Shown: positions 9,019-17,881 of the stretch, piece by piece
Numbering within the stretch: the stretch's first letter is position 1
How the letters are laid out: every line of letters starts with the position of its first letter
Source of the DNA: Tabrizicola soli
GTDB lineage: Bacteria; Pseudomonadota; Alphaproteobacteria; Rhodobacterales; Rhodobacteraceae
Assembly (NCBI RefSeq): GCF_015999335.1
Contig: NZ_JAEACP010000009.1
Coordinates: forward strand, 62,001-126,000
Length of the DNA stretch: 64,000 nt
Reading direction: 5' to 3'
The notes under the pieces: model-generated
What the model saw: only the letters and a program-made list of their open reading frames with translations
Databases searched by the model: none
Told to the model about the DNA's origin: nothing
Program-made: the position numbers and the translations under genes

Positions 9019-9952
9019 ATACGGAAGCGGCCGCCTGAACCTGCCCTTCGTGGGCATCTCGACCTTCGGCAAGAACCCCTACCAGCCCGACTGGTCGAAG
9101 ATCGACGCCGACTTCGCCATCCTCGGCGCGCCCTTCGACTTCGGCACCCAGTTCCGCGCGGGCGCACGCTTTGGCCCGCGCTCGATCCGTGAGGCCTCGA
9201 CCCTGTTCTCCTTCGGCCACGCCGGGGCCTATGACCACGAGGACGACGTGACCTATCTGGAGGGCGTCCGCATCCTGGATATCGGCGACGCCGACATCGT
9301 CCACACCGATACCGAAACCAGCCACGCCAACATCGAGACCGGCGTCCGCGCCATCCTCGCCGCCGGGGCCGTCCCCGTGGTCCTCGGCGGCGACCATTCC
9401 ATCAACATCCCCTGCATCCGCGCCTTCACCGGCCGCCCGCTGCATATCGTCCAGATCGACGCGCATCTCGACTTCGTCGACGTGCGGCACGGCGTCCGCC
9501 ACGGCCACGGCAACCCGATGCGCCGGGCCGCCGAACAGGACCACGTCAAGGGCATCACCGCGCTGGGCATTCGCAACGTCTCCTCCACCGCCAAGGACGG
9601 CTACGATGCCGCGCGCAGGATGGGCGACGACATCCTCTCCGTCCGCCAGATGCGCAAGCTGGGGGTCGAGGCGACGCTGGCCCGCATCCCCAAGGGCGTC
9701 GACTACTACCTGACGCTGGACATCGACGGCTTCGATCCCTCGATCGCGCCCGGCACCGGGACACCCTCGCATGGCGGTTTCCTGTATTACGAGGTGCTGG
9801 AGCTGATCGACGGGTTGACGAAACAGGGCAACATCATCGGCATCGACCTGGTGGAAGTGGCGCCCGACTACGACCACTCCGGCATGACCGCGATCCTTGC
9901 GGCGCAGATCCTGCTGAACACCATCGGGCGCATCGCCCATAACCGGAAGTAG
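9008..9952 (+). CDS. speB: agmatinase (ureohydrolase family)
   Basis: Mn-dependent ureohydrolase predicted to convert agmatine to putrescine and urea. The 314-residue protein has the metal-binding motifs GGDHS (127-131), DAHLD (151-155) and DIDGFDPS (about 238-245). The usual DAHTD reads DAHLD here, leaving the metal-binding Asp and His unchanged. It starts inside the ATGA overlap with the hydratase gene. Guanidinobutyrase or another ureohydrolase specificity is possible; the family is confident, the substrate less so. Confidence 0.88.
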   Translation: MSNGYGSGRLNLPFVGISTFGKNPYQPDWSKIDADFAILGAPFDFGTQFRAGARFGPRSIREASTLFSFGHAGAYDHEDDVTYLEGVRILDIGDADIVHTDTETSHANIETGVRAILAAGAVPVVLGGDHSINIPCIRAFTGRPLHIVQIDAHLDFVDVRHGVRHGHGNPMRRAAEQDHVKGITALGIRNVSSTAKDGYDAARRMGDDILSVRQMRKLGVEATLARIPKGVDYYLTLDIDGFDPSIAPGTGTPSHGGFLYYEVLELIDGLTKQGNIIGIDLVEVAPDYDHSGMTAILAAQILLNTIGRIAHNRK

Positions 9953-9961
9953 GTCGCGGCG

Positions 9962-11200
9962 ATGCCCGAGGTCCTGGTCATCGGCGCCGGTCCCGCCGGG
10001 TTGATGGCGGCCGAGGAACTGGCCCGTGCCGGGATCGGGGTCCTGGTCTGCGAGGCCAGGCCCTCGATCGGGCGCAAGTTCCTGATGGCCGGGAAGTCGG
10101 GGCTGAACGTCACCAAGGACGAGCCTTTCGCCAGCTTCGTCACCCGCTACGACGCCCCGGAACTCCGCCCGATCCTGGCCGGGTTCGGCCCCGGCGAAGT
10201 GCAGGACTGGTGCCGCGCCCTGGGGCAGGAGGTGTTCACCGGATCGTCGGGCCGGGTCTTTCCGGTGGCGATGAAGGCCTCTCCCCTGCTTCGCGCCTGG
10301 GTGCAGCGCCTTGCGGCGCAGGGCGTCGAGATCCGCACCCGCTGGCGCTGGACCGGGTTCGACGGCGGGGGCTACCGCTTCGACACCCCGGACGGGCCGC
10401 AGACGCTGCGCCCCGGCGTGACGGTCCTCGCCCTGGGCGGGGCAAGCTGGCAGCGCCTCGGCTCGGATGCCGCCTGGGTCCCCTGGCTGCGAGGAAAAGG
10501 GGTCGCCGTCGCGGAATGGAAGCCCGCGAACATGGGTTTCCGGGTGGACTGGTCGCCGAAGATGACGCCTTTCTTCGGCCATCCGGTGAAGGGCGTCACC
10601 CTGATGGCCTGCTCCTCGAGCACTTCGTGCACTCCTCGCGACGGCCGGCGACGAGTGCACGAAGTGCTCGAGGAGCATCGCGGAGAGTTCGTCCTGTCGG
10701 CGAGAGGCGTGGAAGGCGGCGGGATCTATGCGCTCAGCCGTCCGCTGCGCGAGGGCGCGACGCTGGCGCTCGACCTCTTGCCCGGCCTGTCGCAAACGGA
10801 GATCGACCGCCGCCTCGCAGGGATGCGGTCCGGCGAAAGCACGATGAACCGCCTGCGCAAGCTGGGCCTGGACCGCACGCAGGCCGCGCTGGTGATGGAA
10901 TTCTCCCGCGCCGAGCCCTTGGCCCATCTCAAGCACCTGCCGATCCCGCTGCAGGGCCCCCGGCCGCTGGACGAGGCGATCTCGGTCGCGGGGGGCGTGG
11001 AATGGGGGTCGGTGACGCAGGACCTGGAGCTGAAGGCCCTGCCCGGCTGCTTCGTCGCCGGCGAGATGCTGGACTGGGAGGCCCCGACGGGCGGGTATCT
11101 TCTCACCGCCTGCTGGGCGACGGGGCGCTGGGCCGGGCAGGCGGCCGCGGCGGCGCTCAGTCGTGCAGGCGGTCCAGCCAGGGCAGCGCCTCAAGGGTGA
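9962..11200 (+). CDS. HI0933-family FAD-dependent oxidoreductase with an in-frame palindromic insertion
   Basis: A 412-residue flavoprotein. The N-terminal dinucleotide-binding motif is VIGAGPAGLMAAEELARAG (about 6-24), followed by GRKFLMAGKSGLNVT, the signature of the HI0933/BaiN-like (TIGR03862-type) family. The C-terminal region has a second FAD-contacting segment, AGEMLDWEAPTGGYLL. No function is established for the group. Residues about 217-238 (CSSSTSCTPRDGRRR... to ...EVLEEH) are encoded by a 66-bp near-perfect palindrome and have no counterpart in the family as I know it; the reading frame is kept through it. The 3' end overlaps the convergent DUF4304-like gene by 44 bases. Confidence 0.88.
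   Translation: MPEVLVIGAGPAGLMAAEELARAGIGVLVCEARPSIGRKFLMAGKSGLNVTKDEPFASFVTRYDAPELRPILAGFGPGEVQDWCRALGQEVFTGSSGRVFPVAMKASPLLRAWVQRLAAQGVEIRTRWRWTGFDGGGYRFDTPDGPQTLRPGVTVLALGGASWQRLGSDAAWVPWLRGKGVAVAEWKPANMGFRVDWSPKMTPFFGHPVKGVTLMACSSSTSCTPRDGRRRVHEVLEEHRGEFVLSARGVEGGGIYALSRPLREGATLALDLLPGLSQTEIDRRLAGMRSGESTMNRLRKLGLDRTQAALVMEFSRAEPLAHLKHLPIPLQGPRPLDEAISVAGGVEWGSVTQDLELKALPGCFVAGEMLDWEAPTGGYLLTACWATGRWAGQAAAAALSRAGGPARAAPQG
10611..10676. repeat. 66-bp palindromic element inside the HI0933-family coding sequence
   Basis: Two 29-base arms, 10611-10639 and 10648-10676, are inverted copies with a single mismatch, around an 8-base centre (GACGGCCG). The arm contains GAGCACTTCGTGCACTC and is itself partly self-complementary (GCAC-TTC-GTGC). 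The length is exactly 22 codons and free of stops in the gene's frame, so the gene is not broken. This is the behaviour of REP-type or RPE-like (Rickettsia palindromic element) repeats. Confidence 0.9.
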
Positions 11201-11585
11201 GGATGTCGATCGTGCGCGACAGATACGCGGGCTTCTCCAGCACGTCCAGGAAGGCCAGCCGCCCCGGATCCTCGCCGCCGCCGCCGCCGAAACGCTCCAT
11301 CGTCATCTCGTCCTCGTCCCATTCCGCCGGCGGCTCTCCCTCGGGCGTGACGAAGCGCAGGAGGATCTGCACCTCCCAGCCATAGCGATTGCGTTGCAGA
11401 TGGACGGCGGACTTTCCGTGCGGGGAAGATCGGCTCCAGGTGCTGCCCCTCAGGACATAGCCAAAGGGCCGCAGCGCCCCGTCCAGCGCCGCGACGATGC
11501 GGGCATGGGCCTCTTCCCGCCGCGCCGGGAACGCCGGATCATGCGCGGCGTGGTGCTTGCGGGCGGAAAGATCCTCGTCCTCCAT
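11157..11585 (-). CDS. DUF4304-like hypothetical protein
   Basis: A 142-residue soluble protein with no signal peptide or membrane segment. The central part (GALRPFGYVLRGSTWSR, then VHLQRNRYGWEVQI) resembles DUF4304 proteins, which share a pattern of a GF.. motif followed by a strand with LQ. Function unknown. It follows pheS with stop and start codons directly abutting (TGAATG), so it is very probably translated from the pheS mRNA. Its 3' end lies within the last codons of the convergent flavoprotein gene. Confidence 0.6.
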   Translation of the reverse strand: MEDEDLSARKHHAAHDPAFPARREEAHARIVAALDGALRPFGYVLRGSTWSRSSPHGKSAVHLQRNRYGWEVQILLRFVTPEGEPPAEWDEDEMTMERFGGGGGEDPGRLAFLDVLEKPAYLSRTIDILTLEALPWLDRLHD

Positions 11586-12668
11586 TCAGGCCGAGAGCCC
11601 GCCCGCCAGATCCGGCACGTCCAGCGCGGAAAAGCCGTAGTGCCGCAGCCAGCGCAGGTCGGCCTCGAAGAAGGCGCGCAGGTCGGGGATGCCGTATTTC
11701 AGCATCGCGATCCGGTCGATCCCCATGCCGAAGGCGAAGCCCTGCCATTGGTCAGGATCGATCCCGCCCGCCGCCAGCACCTTGGGGTGCATCATCCCCG
11801 AGCCGAGGATCTCCATCCACTTGTCGCCCTCGCCGATCTTCAGCTGGCCGCCGACGTTGGAATAGCGGATGTCGACCTCGGCCGAGGGTTCGGTGAAGGG
11901 GAAATGGCTGGCGCGGAAGCGCAGTTCCACCTTGTCCACCTCGAAGAAGGCGCGGCAGAACTCTTCCAGGGTCCACTTCAGGTTCGCCATCGAGATGTTG
12001 CGGTCGATGGCCATGCCTTCGACCTGGTGGAACATCGGGGTATGGGTCTGGTCCATGTCCATCCGGTAGACCCGCCCCGGCGCGATCACCCTGATCGGCG
12101 CGCCCTGGTCCATCATCGCGCGGATCTGCACCGGCGAGGTATGGGTGCGCAGTACATGCGGCGGGCGGTTGTCGCCCTCAGCCCGGTGCATGAAGAAGGT
12201 GTCATGCTCCTGCCGCGCGGGGTGTTCCGGCGGGATGTTCAGCGCGTCGAAATTGTACCAGTCGCTCTCCACCTGCGGCCCCTCGGCGACCGAGAAGCCC
12301 ATGTCGGCGAAGATCGCCGTCAGCTCCTCCATGACCTGCGACACCGGATGGATCGTCCCGCGCGGGCGCGGCCGGCCCGGCAGGGTCACGTCCAGCCATT
12401 CCGTCTTCAGCCGCTCGTCCAGCGCGGCGTCGCCCAGCGCGACTTTGCGGGCGCGCAGCGCGGCGTCGATCTCGTCCTTCAGCGCGTTCAGGCTGGCCCC
12501 GGCGGCCTTGCGCGCCTCGGGCTCCATCTTGCCAAGACCGGCCATCAATCCGGAAATCTCGCCCTTCTTGCCCAGGGCGCCGACGCGGACCTCTTCCAAC
12601 CCGGCCTCGTCCGCCGCATTGGCCACGGCGGCAAGGTATCTGGCCTTGAGCGTGTCGATCCCGTCCAT
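11586..12668 (-). CDS. pheS: phenylalanyl-tRNA synthetase alpha subunit
   Basis: Catalytic alpha subunit of the alpha2beta2 PheRS that charges tRNA-Phe. 360 residues with an N-terminal coiled coil (about 1-90) and a class II synthetase core: motif 2 region around [12 protein letters not shown] and motif 3 [18 protein letters not shown] near the C-terminus. The frame extends 19 codons further but the ATG at 12668 gives the usual MDGID...LKARYL start. pheT is not in the downstream position it often holds; the next gene is a DUF4304-like protein. Confidence 0.97.
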   Translation of the reverse strand: MDGIDTLKARYLAAVANAADEAGLEEVRVGALGKKGEISGLMAGLGKMEPEARKAAGASLNALKDEIDAALRARKVALGDAALDERLKTEWLDVTLPGRPRPRGTIHPVSQVMEELTAIFADMGFSVAEGPQVESDWYNFDALNIPPEHPARQEHDTFFMHRAEGDNRPPHVLRTHTSPVQIRAMMDQGAPIRVIAPGRVYRMDMDQTHTPMFHQVEGMAIDRNISMANLKWTLEEFCRAFFEVDKVELRFRASHFPFTEPSAEVDIRYSNVGGQLKIGEGDKWMEILGSGMMHPKVLAAGGIDPDQWQGFAFGMGIDRIAMLKYGIPDLRAFFEADLRWLRHYGFSALDVPDLAGGLSA

Positions 12669-12799
12669 CGTCCGTCTCCCGGTAAAACCGGCCTCTCTGC
12701 TAATGGCGAAGCCCCCGCGATGCAAGGCGATCCGCTTGTGTCCCCGGGTGCGGCGACTATGTATCGGTGCGACACGAAGGCTGGCAAGGAGGGGATCGG

Positions 12800-13306
12800 A
12801 TGATCACCCGGCGGTTCACCAAGGGCGACGCAGAGTCCGAAGCGGTCTATTCCGACTGCGAGAACTATCGCTTCCTGCTGACCCGCAGCTGGGGTCCGGG
12901 GCCGCGCGCGCTGTTCGTGATGCTGAACCCCTCGACCGCGACCGAGGTGCAGAACGACCCCACCGTCGAACGCTGCGAGCGGCGGGCGCGGACGCTGGGC
13001 TTTGGCGCCTTCCGGGTGACCAACATCTTCGCCTGGCGTGCCACCGACCCCAGGGCGATGCGCGCGGTCCCCGATCCGGTGGGCGCCGAGAACGACCGGG
13101 CGATCCTGAACAGCCTGGACTGGGCGGATACGGTGGTCTGCGCCTGGGGCAATCACGGGCTGCACCTGAACCGGGGCCCAAGGGTCGAGGCCATGCTGCG
13201 CGAGGCGGGGGCCGAGTTGCACCATCTGGGCCTTACCGGCCGGGGCCAGCCGACCCATCCGCTGTATATCGCCTACGACCGCCAGCCCCAAAGCTGGCCG
13301 CGTTAG
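12800..13306 (+). CDS. DUF1643 domain-containing protein
   Basis: A 168-residue cytosolic protein. The conserved DUF1643 segments are [21 protein letters not shown] (start), [11 protein letters not shown] and VCAWG(N)HG. The function of this family is not known; it occurs both as a lone core gene and in mobile regions. The ATG at 12800 is chosen over one 11 codons upstream because it is preceded at 6-14 bases by a strong AAGGAGGGG ribosome-binding site (12786-12794). Divergent from pheS; its stop overlaps that of the RTX gene by 4 bases. Confidence 0.85.
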   Translation: MITRRFTKGDAESEAVYSDCENYRFLLTRSWGPGPRALFVMLNPSTATEVQNDPTVERCERRARTLGFGAFRVTNIFAWRATDPRAMRAVPDPVGAENDRAILNSLDWADTVVCAWGNHGLHLNRGPRVEAMLREAGAELHHLGLTGRGQPTHPLYIAYDRQPQSWPR

Positions 13307-14337
13307 GTCGGGAAGGCGACCAGGCGCACGTCATCGGCATCGAGGGCGCTGCCCCGGACCAGCGCGACCGCCTTGCCGTTCAGCAGGATCGTGCTTTGCG
13401 TGGCATCCGGCGAAGTCTTGATGCCAAGCACGGGATCCGGGTGCTGGGCGGCGTCATACATCACCACCAGCTGATCCTGCAGGGCGTTGTAATCCGCGAT
13501 TTCGGCCAGTTCGCCGTCCGGCCCGGTCCCGGCCAGCAGGAAGACATCCTCGCCCTCGCCCCCCGTGGCATGGTCGCCCGCGCCAAGGAAGATGCTGTCG
13601 TCCCCCGCGCCGCCGTTCAGGAAATCCTCGTCGAGGTCATCGGCATCGCCGTCAAACCCCGACAGCCAGTCATTGCCGCTGCCGCCGTCCAGGATGTCCA
13701 CGCCGTCGCCGCCGGCCAGCCGGTCGTCGCCATCGCCGCTGGCCAGCCAGTCGTCGCCGGCGCCGCCCGACTGCGTGTCATCGCCCGCCCCGCCCAGAAC
13801 AGTATCGTTCCCGGCATCCCCCGAGAGCGAATCCTCGCCCAGATCGCCCAGGATCGAATCGTCGCCGGCGCCGCCAAGGATCGTGTCATGGCCCGCCTGC
13901 CCGGTCAGGCTGTCATGCCCCTCGCCGCCCTGGAGCCGGTCGTCACCGCCGCCGCCCCAGCCCGCATCGTCGCCGGACCCCGCGTCGATCCAGTCGTCGC
14001 CGTCGCGCCCGTCGATCAGGTCGGCGCCATCCCCGGCCTCGATCCGGTCGTCGCCGGCGCCGCCGGAGAGCACCTCTCCGCGCGCGCTGCCGTGAAGCTG
14101 GCGCCCCGCCTCCGCCTCGCGGGGCAGGTCGTCGGAGTGGGGATCCATCTCCTCGAACAGGTCGAAGGCCGGCTCGTCCGGGTCTTCGGGAAGATCGGCG
14201 GGATCGCCGTCCTCCTCCGGCGGACGGCCGGACAAGGCTGCATCGGCGATCACCCCCGCCGCGAGGACACCCAGAACACCCAGTATCGTCAACACCACAC
14301 CACTCCGACACAGTGTCGCCGCGCCCGCGTTAACCAA
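13303..14337 (-). CDS. membrane-anchored RTX (calcium-binding nonapeptide repeat) protein
   Basis: 344 residues. One hydrophobic segment (about 13-33) could be a signal anchor or uncleaved signal. An acidic linker follows (about 38-75). Residues about 88-265 consist of roughly 18 repeats of the GGxGxDxL type, which in RTX proteins fold as a Ca-binding beta roll. A C-terminal domain of about 75 residues ([12 protein letters not shown]...) resembles the end domain of small hemolysin-type proteins. There is no catalytic domain, and no type I secretion genes are nearby. The acidic repeats imply an extracytoplasmic, calcium-loaded protein; its role is unknown. Confidence 0.82.
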   Translation of the reverse strand: MVNAGAATLCRSGVVLTILGVLGVLAAGVIADAALSGRPPEEDGDPADLPEDPDEPAFDLFEEMDPHSDDLPREAEAGRQLHGSARGEVLSGGAGDDRIEAGDGADLIDGRDGDDWIDAGSGDDAGWGGGGDDRLQGGEGHDSLTGQAGHDTILGGAGDDSILGDLGEDSLSGDAGNDTVLGGAGDDTQSGGAGDDWLASGDGDDRLAGGDGVDILDGGSGNDWLSGFDGDADDLDEDFLNGGAGDDSIFLGAGDHATGGEGEDVFLLAGTGPDGELAEIADYNALQDQLVVMYDAAQHPDPVLGIKTSPDATQSTILLNGKAVALVRGSALDADDVRLVAFPT

Positions 14338-14594
14338 TTTTCCGGCTAACTCTCTGGCGATACGACAAAAACCCGGGATCAGTCATATCACGAATCGCAG
14401 CCTGCCGATACGCACCGCCGCCCGGAATCTCCGCAGTCCCTTAACCGGGAGTTACCGCCACCCCCCGGCGATCGGGCTTTCCTTCCGCAGCGAATCCGCC
14501 TATACGCGCGCATCCGCCTGGTGGCGGAGCCTCCAAGGGCCCTGCTGGACGACATCCCGGCTTGCGCCATGACCTTCAGACACAGGAGACCACG

Positions 14595-14864
14595 ATGTCG
14601 ATCACCGTTGAAGAAAAAGCCCGCCTGATCAAGGAATACGCGACCAAGGAAGGCGACACCGGCTCGCCGGAAGTGCAGGTTGCGATCCTGTCCTCGCGGA
14701 TTGCCACCCTGACCGAGCATTTCAAGGGCCACAAGAACGACAACCACTCGCGTCGCGGCCTGCTGATGCTGGTCGCCCAGCGCCGCAAGCTGCTGGACTA
14801 CCTGAAGAAAAACGATGAGTCGCGGTATTCCACGCTCATCACCCGTCTGGGCCTGCGCCGCTGA
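14595..14864 (+). CDS. rpsO: 30S ribosomal protein S15
   Basis: Full-length 89-residue S15, which binds the central domain of 16S rRNA. The segment [25 protein letters not shown] is the 16S-binding core (it is quoted here in part as [17 protein letters not shown]). The ATG at 14595 follows CAGGAGAC at a normal distance and gives the standard N-terminus. The 257 bases upstream (14338-14594) hold no other gene and should contain its promoter and leader; I could not pick a convincing promoter there. S15 commonly represses its own translation through the leader. Confidence 0.98.
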   Translation: MSITVEEKARLIKEYATKEGDTGSPEVQVAILSSRIATLTEHFKGHKNDNHSRRGLLMLVAQRRKLLDYLKKNDESRYSTLITRLGLRR

Positions 14865-14886
14865 GGCCAGGAACAAGGTTCCAGAA

Positions 14887-14916
14887 CGCCCGCGCCCGCC
14901 AAGGCGCGGGCGTTTT
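14887..14916 (+). terminator. intrinsic terminator after rpsO
   Basis: CGCCCGCGCC (14887-14896) pairs perfectly with GGCGCGGGCG (14903-14912), followed by TTTTGCTTT. It starts 23 bases after the rpsO stop. Confidence 0.9.
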
Positions 14917-14927
14917 GCTTTGCCTGA

Positions 14928-14956
14928 CTTGAGAAGACCCTCCGCCCCGGCCATAT
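14928..14956 (+). promoter_or_regulatory. candidate RpoH (sigma32) heat-shock promoter for hslV
   Basis: CTTGAG (14928-14933) and GGCCATAT (14949-14956) are separated by 15 bases and resemble the sigma32 elements CTTGAA and CCCCATNT (5/6 and 6/8). The hslV start lies 20 bases further on, with a GGAG ribosome-binding site between. hslVU is a classical heat-shock operon, which makes the match more believable. Confidence 0.5.
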
Positions 14957-14976
14957 AGGGCAAAACGGAGGCCCGG

Positions 14977-15534
14977 ATGGCAGACGACAGATTTCCCGGC
15001 TGGCACGGCACCACGATCCTTGCGGTCCGGCGCGGCGGCGAGGTGGTGGTGGCGGGGGACGGCCAGGTCTCGCTTGGCCAGACCGTGATCAAGGGCACCG
15101 CGCGCAAGGTGCGCCGCCTGAATCCCGGCGGCCATGCGGTCGTCTGCGGCTTTGCCGGATCAACCGCCGATGCGTTCACCCTGCTGGACCGGCTGGAAAA
15201 GAAGCTGGAGGCCGCGCCCGGCCAGCTGGCCCGCGCCTGCGTCGATCTGGCGAAGGATTGGCGGATGGACAAGTACCTGCGCAACCTGGAAGCCATGCTG
15301 ATCGTCACCGACGGGGCGGACCTGTTCGTGATCACCGGCGCCGGCGACGTGCTGGAGCCGGAGCATGACGTCGCCGCCATCGGCTCGGGCGGGAATTTCG
15401 CGCTGGCGGCCGCGCGGGGCCTGATGTCCACCGACCTGCCCGCCGAGGCCATTGCCCGCCAGGCCATGGCGATCGCGGCCGACATCTGCGTCTATACCAA
15501 CGGCAACCTGACCGTGGAGACGATCCGCAAATGA
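14977..15534 (+). CDS. hslV: HslV peptidase subunit of the HslUV (ClpYQ) protease
   Basis: Threonine protease subunit (185 residues) that forms a dodecamer capped by HslU and degrades unfolded or regulatory proteins in the cytosol. The catalytic N-terminal Thr of the family lies in HGTTILAVR (T12/T13), preceded here by an 11-residue leader that must be removed, as in other alphaproteobacterial HslV. Conserved segments include [13 protein letters not shown] and [16 protein letters not shown]. The stop overlaps the start of the following membrane-protein gene (ATGA), so the three-gene unit is translationally coupled. Confidence 0.96.
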   Translation: MADDRFPGWHGTTILAVRRGGEVVVAGDGQVSLGQTVIKGTARKVRRLNPGGHAVVCGFAGSTADAFTLLDRLEKKLEAAPGQLARACVDLAKDWRMDKYLRNLEAMLIVTDGADLFVITGAGDVLEPEHDVAAIGSGGNFALAAARGLMSTDLPAEAIARQAMAIAADICVYTNGNLTVETIRK

Positions 15535-16589
15535 CGCCAGAGGACCTCCGCGCCGCCGTCGCCGCCGGGATCCTGACCGAGGCGCAGGCGGCATCGCTCA
15601 CGGCCCTGGCCAACAACCGCCAGGGCCGCCGCGCCGCCCTGCCGGCCGAGGACGAGCCCTTCGAGTTCTTCCGGGGATTTTCGGAGATCTTCATCTCGAT
15701 CGGGCTGGTGATCCTGCTGTCCGGCGTGGCCGCCCTGCTGACCGTGTTCGGCGGCTTTGCCCTGCTGACGCTGGTGCCTTTGGCCACCGCCGGGATTGCC
15801 TGGTGGTGGGCCGGGTATTTCACCCTGAGGCGGCGGATGACCCTGCCTTCGATGGTGCTGGCGACGGCCTATGGCACCGGGATCGTGATCTTCGCCTTCA
15901 GCCTGCTGGCCCGCTCCGGCTTTGACGACCGGGCCATCGCCATCGCGGGATTCTCGCTTTCCGCTGCGGCGATGATCCTGTGGTACCGGCATTTCCGGCT
16001 GCCCTTCTCGGCCTTCCTGGCCGGCGGAGCGATCCTGGGCGCGGTCTATTCCCTGACCGCCTCGGCCTCGAACCTGGTCGGGCTGGTCGGCGCGGGTGGA
16101 TATCGCGCGCTGTTCGACCTTGGCGAAAGTCCGGCCTTCGCCACGGCGACGCTGGTCTTCGGGATCGGAGCCTTTCTGGTGGGCATGTGGTTCGACACCC
16201 GCGACCCGCACCGCCTCGGCCGCCATTCGGCGACGGCCTTCTGGTGCCACCTCCTCGCGGCCCCGGCGCTGGTGAACACGGTCGCCATGACCCTGCTGAA
16301 CGGCGGCGGGATCGGGTTTCTGGCGATCGCGCTGGCGCTGGTCACGCTGCTTGCGCTGGTGATCGACCGCCGCAGCTTCCTGACCGCCGCCATCGCCTAT
16401 ATCGCCATCGTGATCGGCTGGGTGATGGGCGAAGGCGGCGGGACCAGCTGGATCTTCGTCCTGCTCCTTCTGGGGGCGTTCATCACCGCCATCGGCACCT
16501 GGTGGGTGCAGTTGCGCGCCGTGGTGATGCGCGCCCTGCCCGACTTTCCCGGCAAGTCCAGCCTTCCCCCATATGGATCGACCGAATGA
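15531..16589 (+). CDS. multi-pass membrane protein encoded between hslV and hslU (DUF2157-like)
   Basis: 352 residues. A short soluble N-terminus (about 1-45; [10 protein letters not shown] recalls the start of DUF2157 proteins) is followed by some nine or ten hydrophobic segments. No catalytic motif or transporter signature is visible. It overlaps hslV by ATGA at its start and hslU by ATGA at its end, so it must be co-expressed with both protease subunits. HslV and HslU are normally adjacent; a membrane protein between them is unusual. It might localise or regulate the protease or be a heat-shock membrane protein carried in the operon. Function unknown. Confidence 0.75.
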   Translation: MTPEDLRAAVAAGILTEAQAASLTALANNRQGRRAALPAEDEPFEFFRGFSEIFISIGLVILLSGVAALLTVFGGFALLTLVPLATAGIAWWWAGYFTLRRRMTLPSMVLATAYGTGIVIFAFSLLARSGFDDRAIAIAGFSLSAAAMILWYRHFRLPFSAFLAGGAILGAVYSLTASASNLVGLVGAGGYRALFDLGESPAFATATLVFGIGAFLVGMWFDTRDPHRLGRHSATAFWCHLLAAPALVNTVAMTLLNGGGIGFLAIALALVTLLALVIDRRSFLTAAIAYIAIVIGWVMGEGGGTSWIFVLLLLGAFITAIGTWWVQLRAVVMRALPDFPGKSSLPPYGSTE

Positions 16590-17881
16590 CCGACCTGACC
16601 CCGCGCGAGATCGTCTCCGAGCTTGACCGCTTCATCATCGGCCAGCGCGACGCCAAGCGCGCCGTGGCCGTCGCCCTGCGCAACCGCTGGCGCCGCAAGC
16701 GGCTGGCCGACGACCTGCGGGACGAGGTCTATCCGAAGAACATCCTGATGATCGGCCCGACCGGCGTCGGCAAGACCGAGATCAGCCGCCGCCTTGCCAA
16801 GCTGGCGAAAGCGCCCTTCCTGAAGGTCGAGGCGACCAAGTTCACCGAGGTCGGCTATGTCGGCCGCGACGTCGATTCAATCGTCCGCGATCTTGTCGAC
16901 GTGGCGATCAACGACACCCGCGCCGCGATGCGCGAGGAGGTGAAGGCCCGTGCCCACAAGGCGGCCGAGGACCGGGTGATCGAGGCGCTGGCCGGCAAGG
17001 ACGCCCGCGAGCAGACGCGCGAGATGTTCCGGGCGAAGCTGAAGCGCGGCGAGCTGGACGGCACGATGATCGAGATCGACGTCGCCGACTCCGCGCCGAT
17101 GCCGATGGGCTTTGGCATGCCGGGGATGGAGCAGCAGATGCAGGGCTTGCAGGACCTGTTCAAGGCCTTCGGCGGCCGGACCTCGCGCAAGCGGATGACG
17201 GTGGCGCAAAGCTATGACGTGCTGATCGGACAGGAGGCCGACAAGCTTCTGGACGACGAAGCGGTGCGCACGGCGGCGCTGGAGGCGGTGCAGGAGAACG
17301 GGATCGTCTTTCTGGACGAGATCGACAAGATATGCGCCCGGTCGGACGCACGCGGGGCGGATGTTTCACGTGAAGGCGTGCAGCGCGACCTGCTGCCGCT
17401 GATCGAGGGGACGACGGTTTCCACCAAGCATGGGCCGGTGAAGACCGACCATATCCTGTTCATCGCCTCGGGCGCCTTCCATATCGCCAAACCCTCGGAC
17501 CTGCTGCCCGAGTTGCAGGGCCGGCTGCCGATCCGGGTGGAACTCGCACCTTTGACCGAGGAGGACTTCGTCCGCATCCTGACCGAGACCGACAATGCTC
17601 TGACCCGGCAATACACCGCGCTGATGGAGACCGAGGAGGTCACGGTGACCTTCACCCCCGACGGCATCGCCGCCCTGGCCCGGATCGCCGCCGAGGTGAA
17701 CCGCTCGGTCGAAAACATCGGCGCGCGGCGGCTTTACACGGTGATGGAGCGGGTGTTCGAGGAGCTGTCCTTTCACGCCCCCGACCGTTCCGGCCAGTCC
17801 GTCACCGTGGATGCCGGGTTTGTCGAGACCAACATCGGCGCGCTGGCGCGGTCGGCCGACATCTCGCGCTATGTGCTCTGA
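16586..17881 (+). CDS. hslU: HslU ATPase subunit of the HslUV protease
   Basis: AAA+ unfoldase that feeds substrates into HslV. 431 residues, usual length. Walker A is GPTGVGKT (57-64); Walker B is VFLDEIDKI (about 240-248); the GYVGRD pore motif lies at about 90-95; the sensor region follows, with the C-terminal DISRYVL tail that inserts into HslV. The start overlaps the membrane protein stop (ATGA). The gene carries a parS-like sequence at 17362-17377. Its last codons overlap the convergent mutS gene by 13 bases. Confidence 0.98.
   Translation: MTDLTPREIVSELDRFIIGQRDAKRAVAVALRNRWRRKRLADDLRDEVYPKNILMIGPTGVGKTEISRRLAKLAKAPFLKVEATKFTEVGYVGRDVDSIVRDLVDVAINDTRAAMREEVKARAHKAAEDRVIEALAGKDAREQTREMFRAKLKRGELDGTMIEIDVADSAPMPMGFGMPGMEQQMQGLQDLFKAFGGRTSRKRMTVAQSYDVLIGQEADKLLDDEAVRTAALEAVQENGIVFLDEIDKICARSDARGADVSREGVQRDLLPLIEGTTVSTKHGPVKTDHILFIASGAFHIAKPSDLLPELQGRLPIRVELAPLTEEDFVRILTETDNALTRQYTALMETEEVTVTFTPDGIAALARIAAEVNRSVENIGARRLYTVMERVFEELSFHAPDRSGQSVTVDAGFVETNIGALARSADISRYVL
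17362..17377. other. degenerate parS-like site inside hslU
   Basis: TGTTTCACGTGAAGGC matches the parS palindrome TGTTTCACGTGAAACA at 13 of 16 positions, with the central TTTCACGTGAA intact. It is about 10 kb from the two strong sites. It may bind ParB weakly or be a codon coincidence (it encodes part of DVSREG). Confidence 0.35.

Noticed and set aside
8765-11194. 809-codon open frame antisense to agmatinase and the flavoprotein
   Set aside because: Shadow frame; the plus-strand genes show clear family motifs.
13550-14080. Repetitive stretch that at first looked like a CRISPR or tandem-repeat array
   Set aside because: The repeats are degenerate 27-base codon units of the RTX nonapeptide in one long reading frame; there are no unique spacers.
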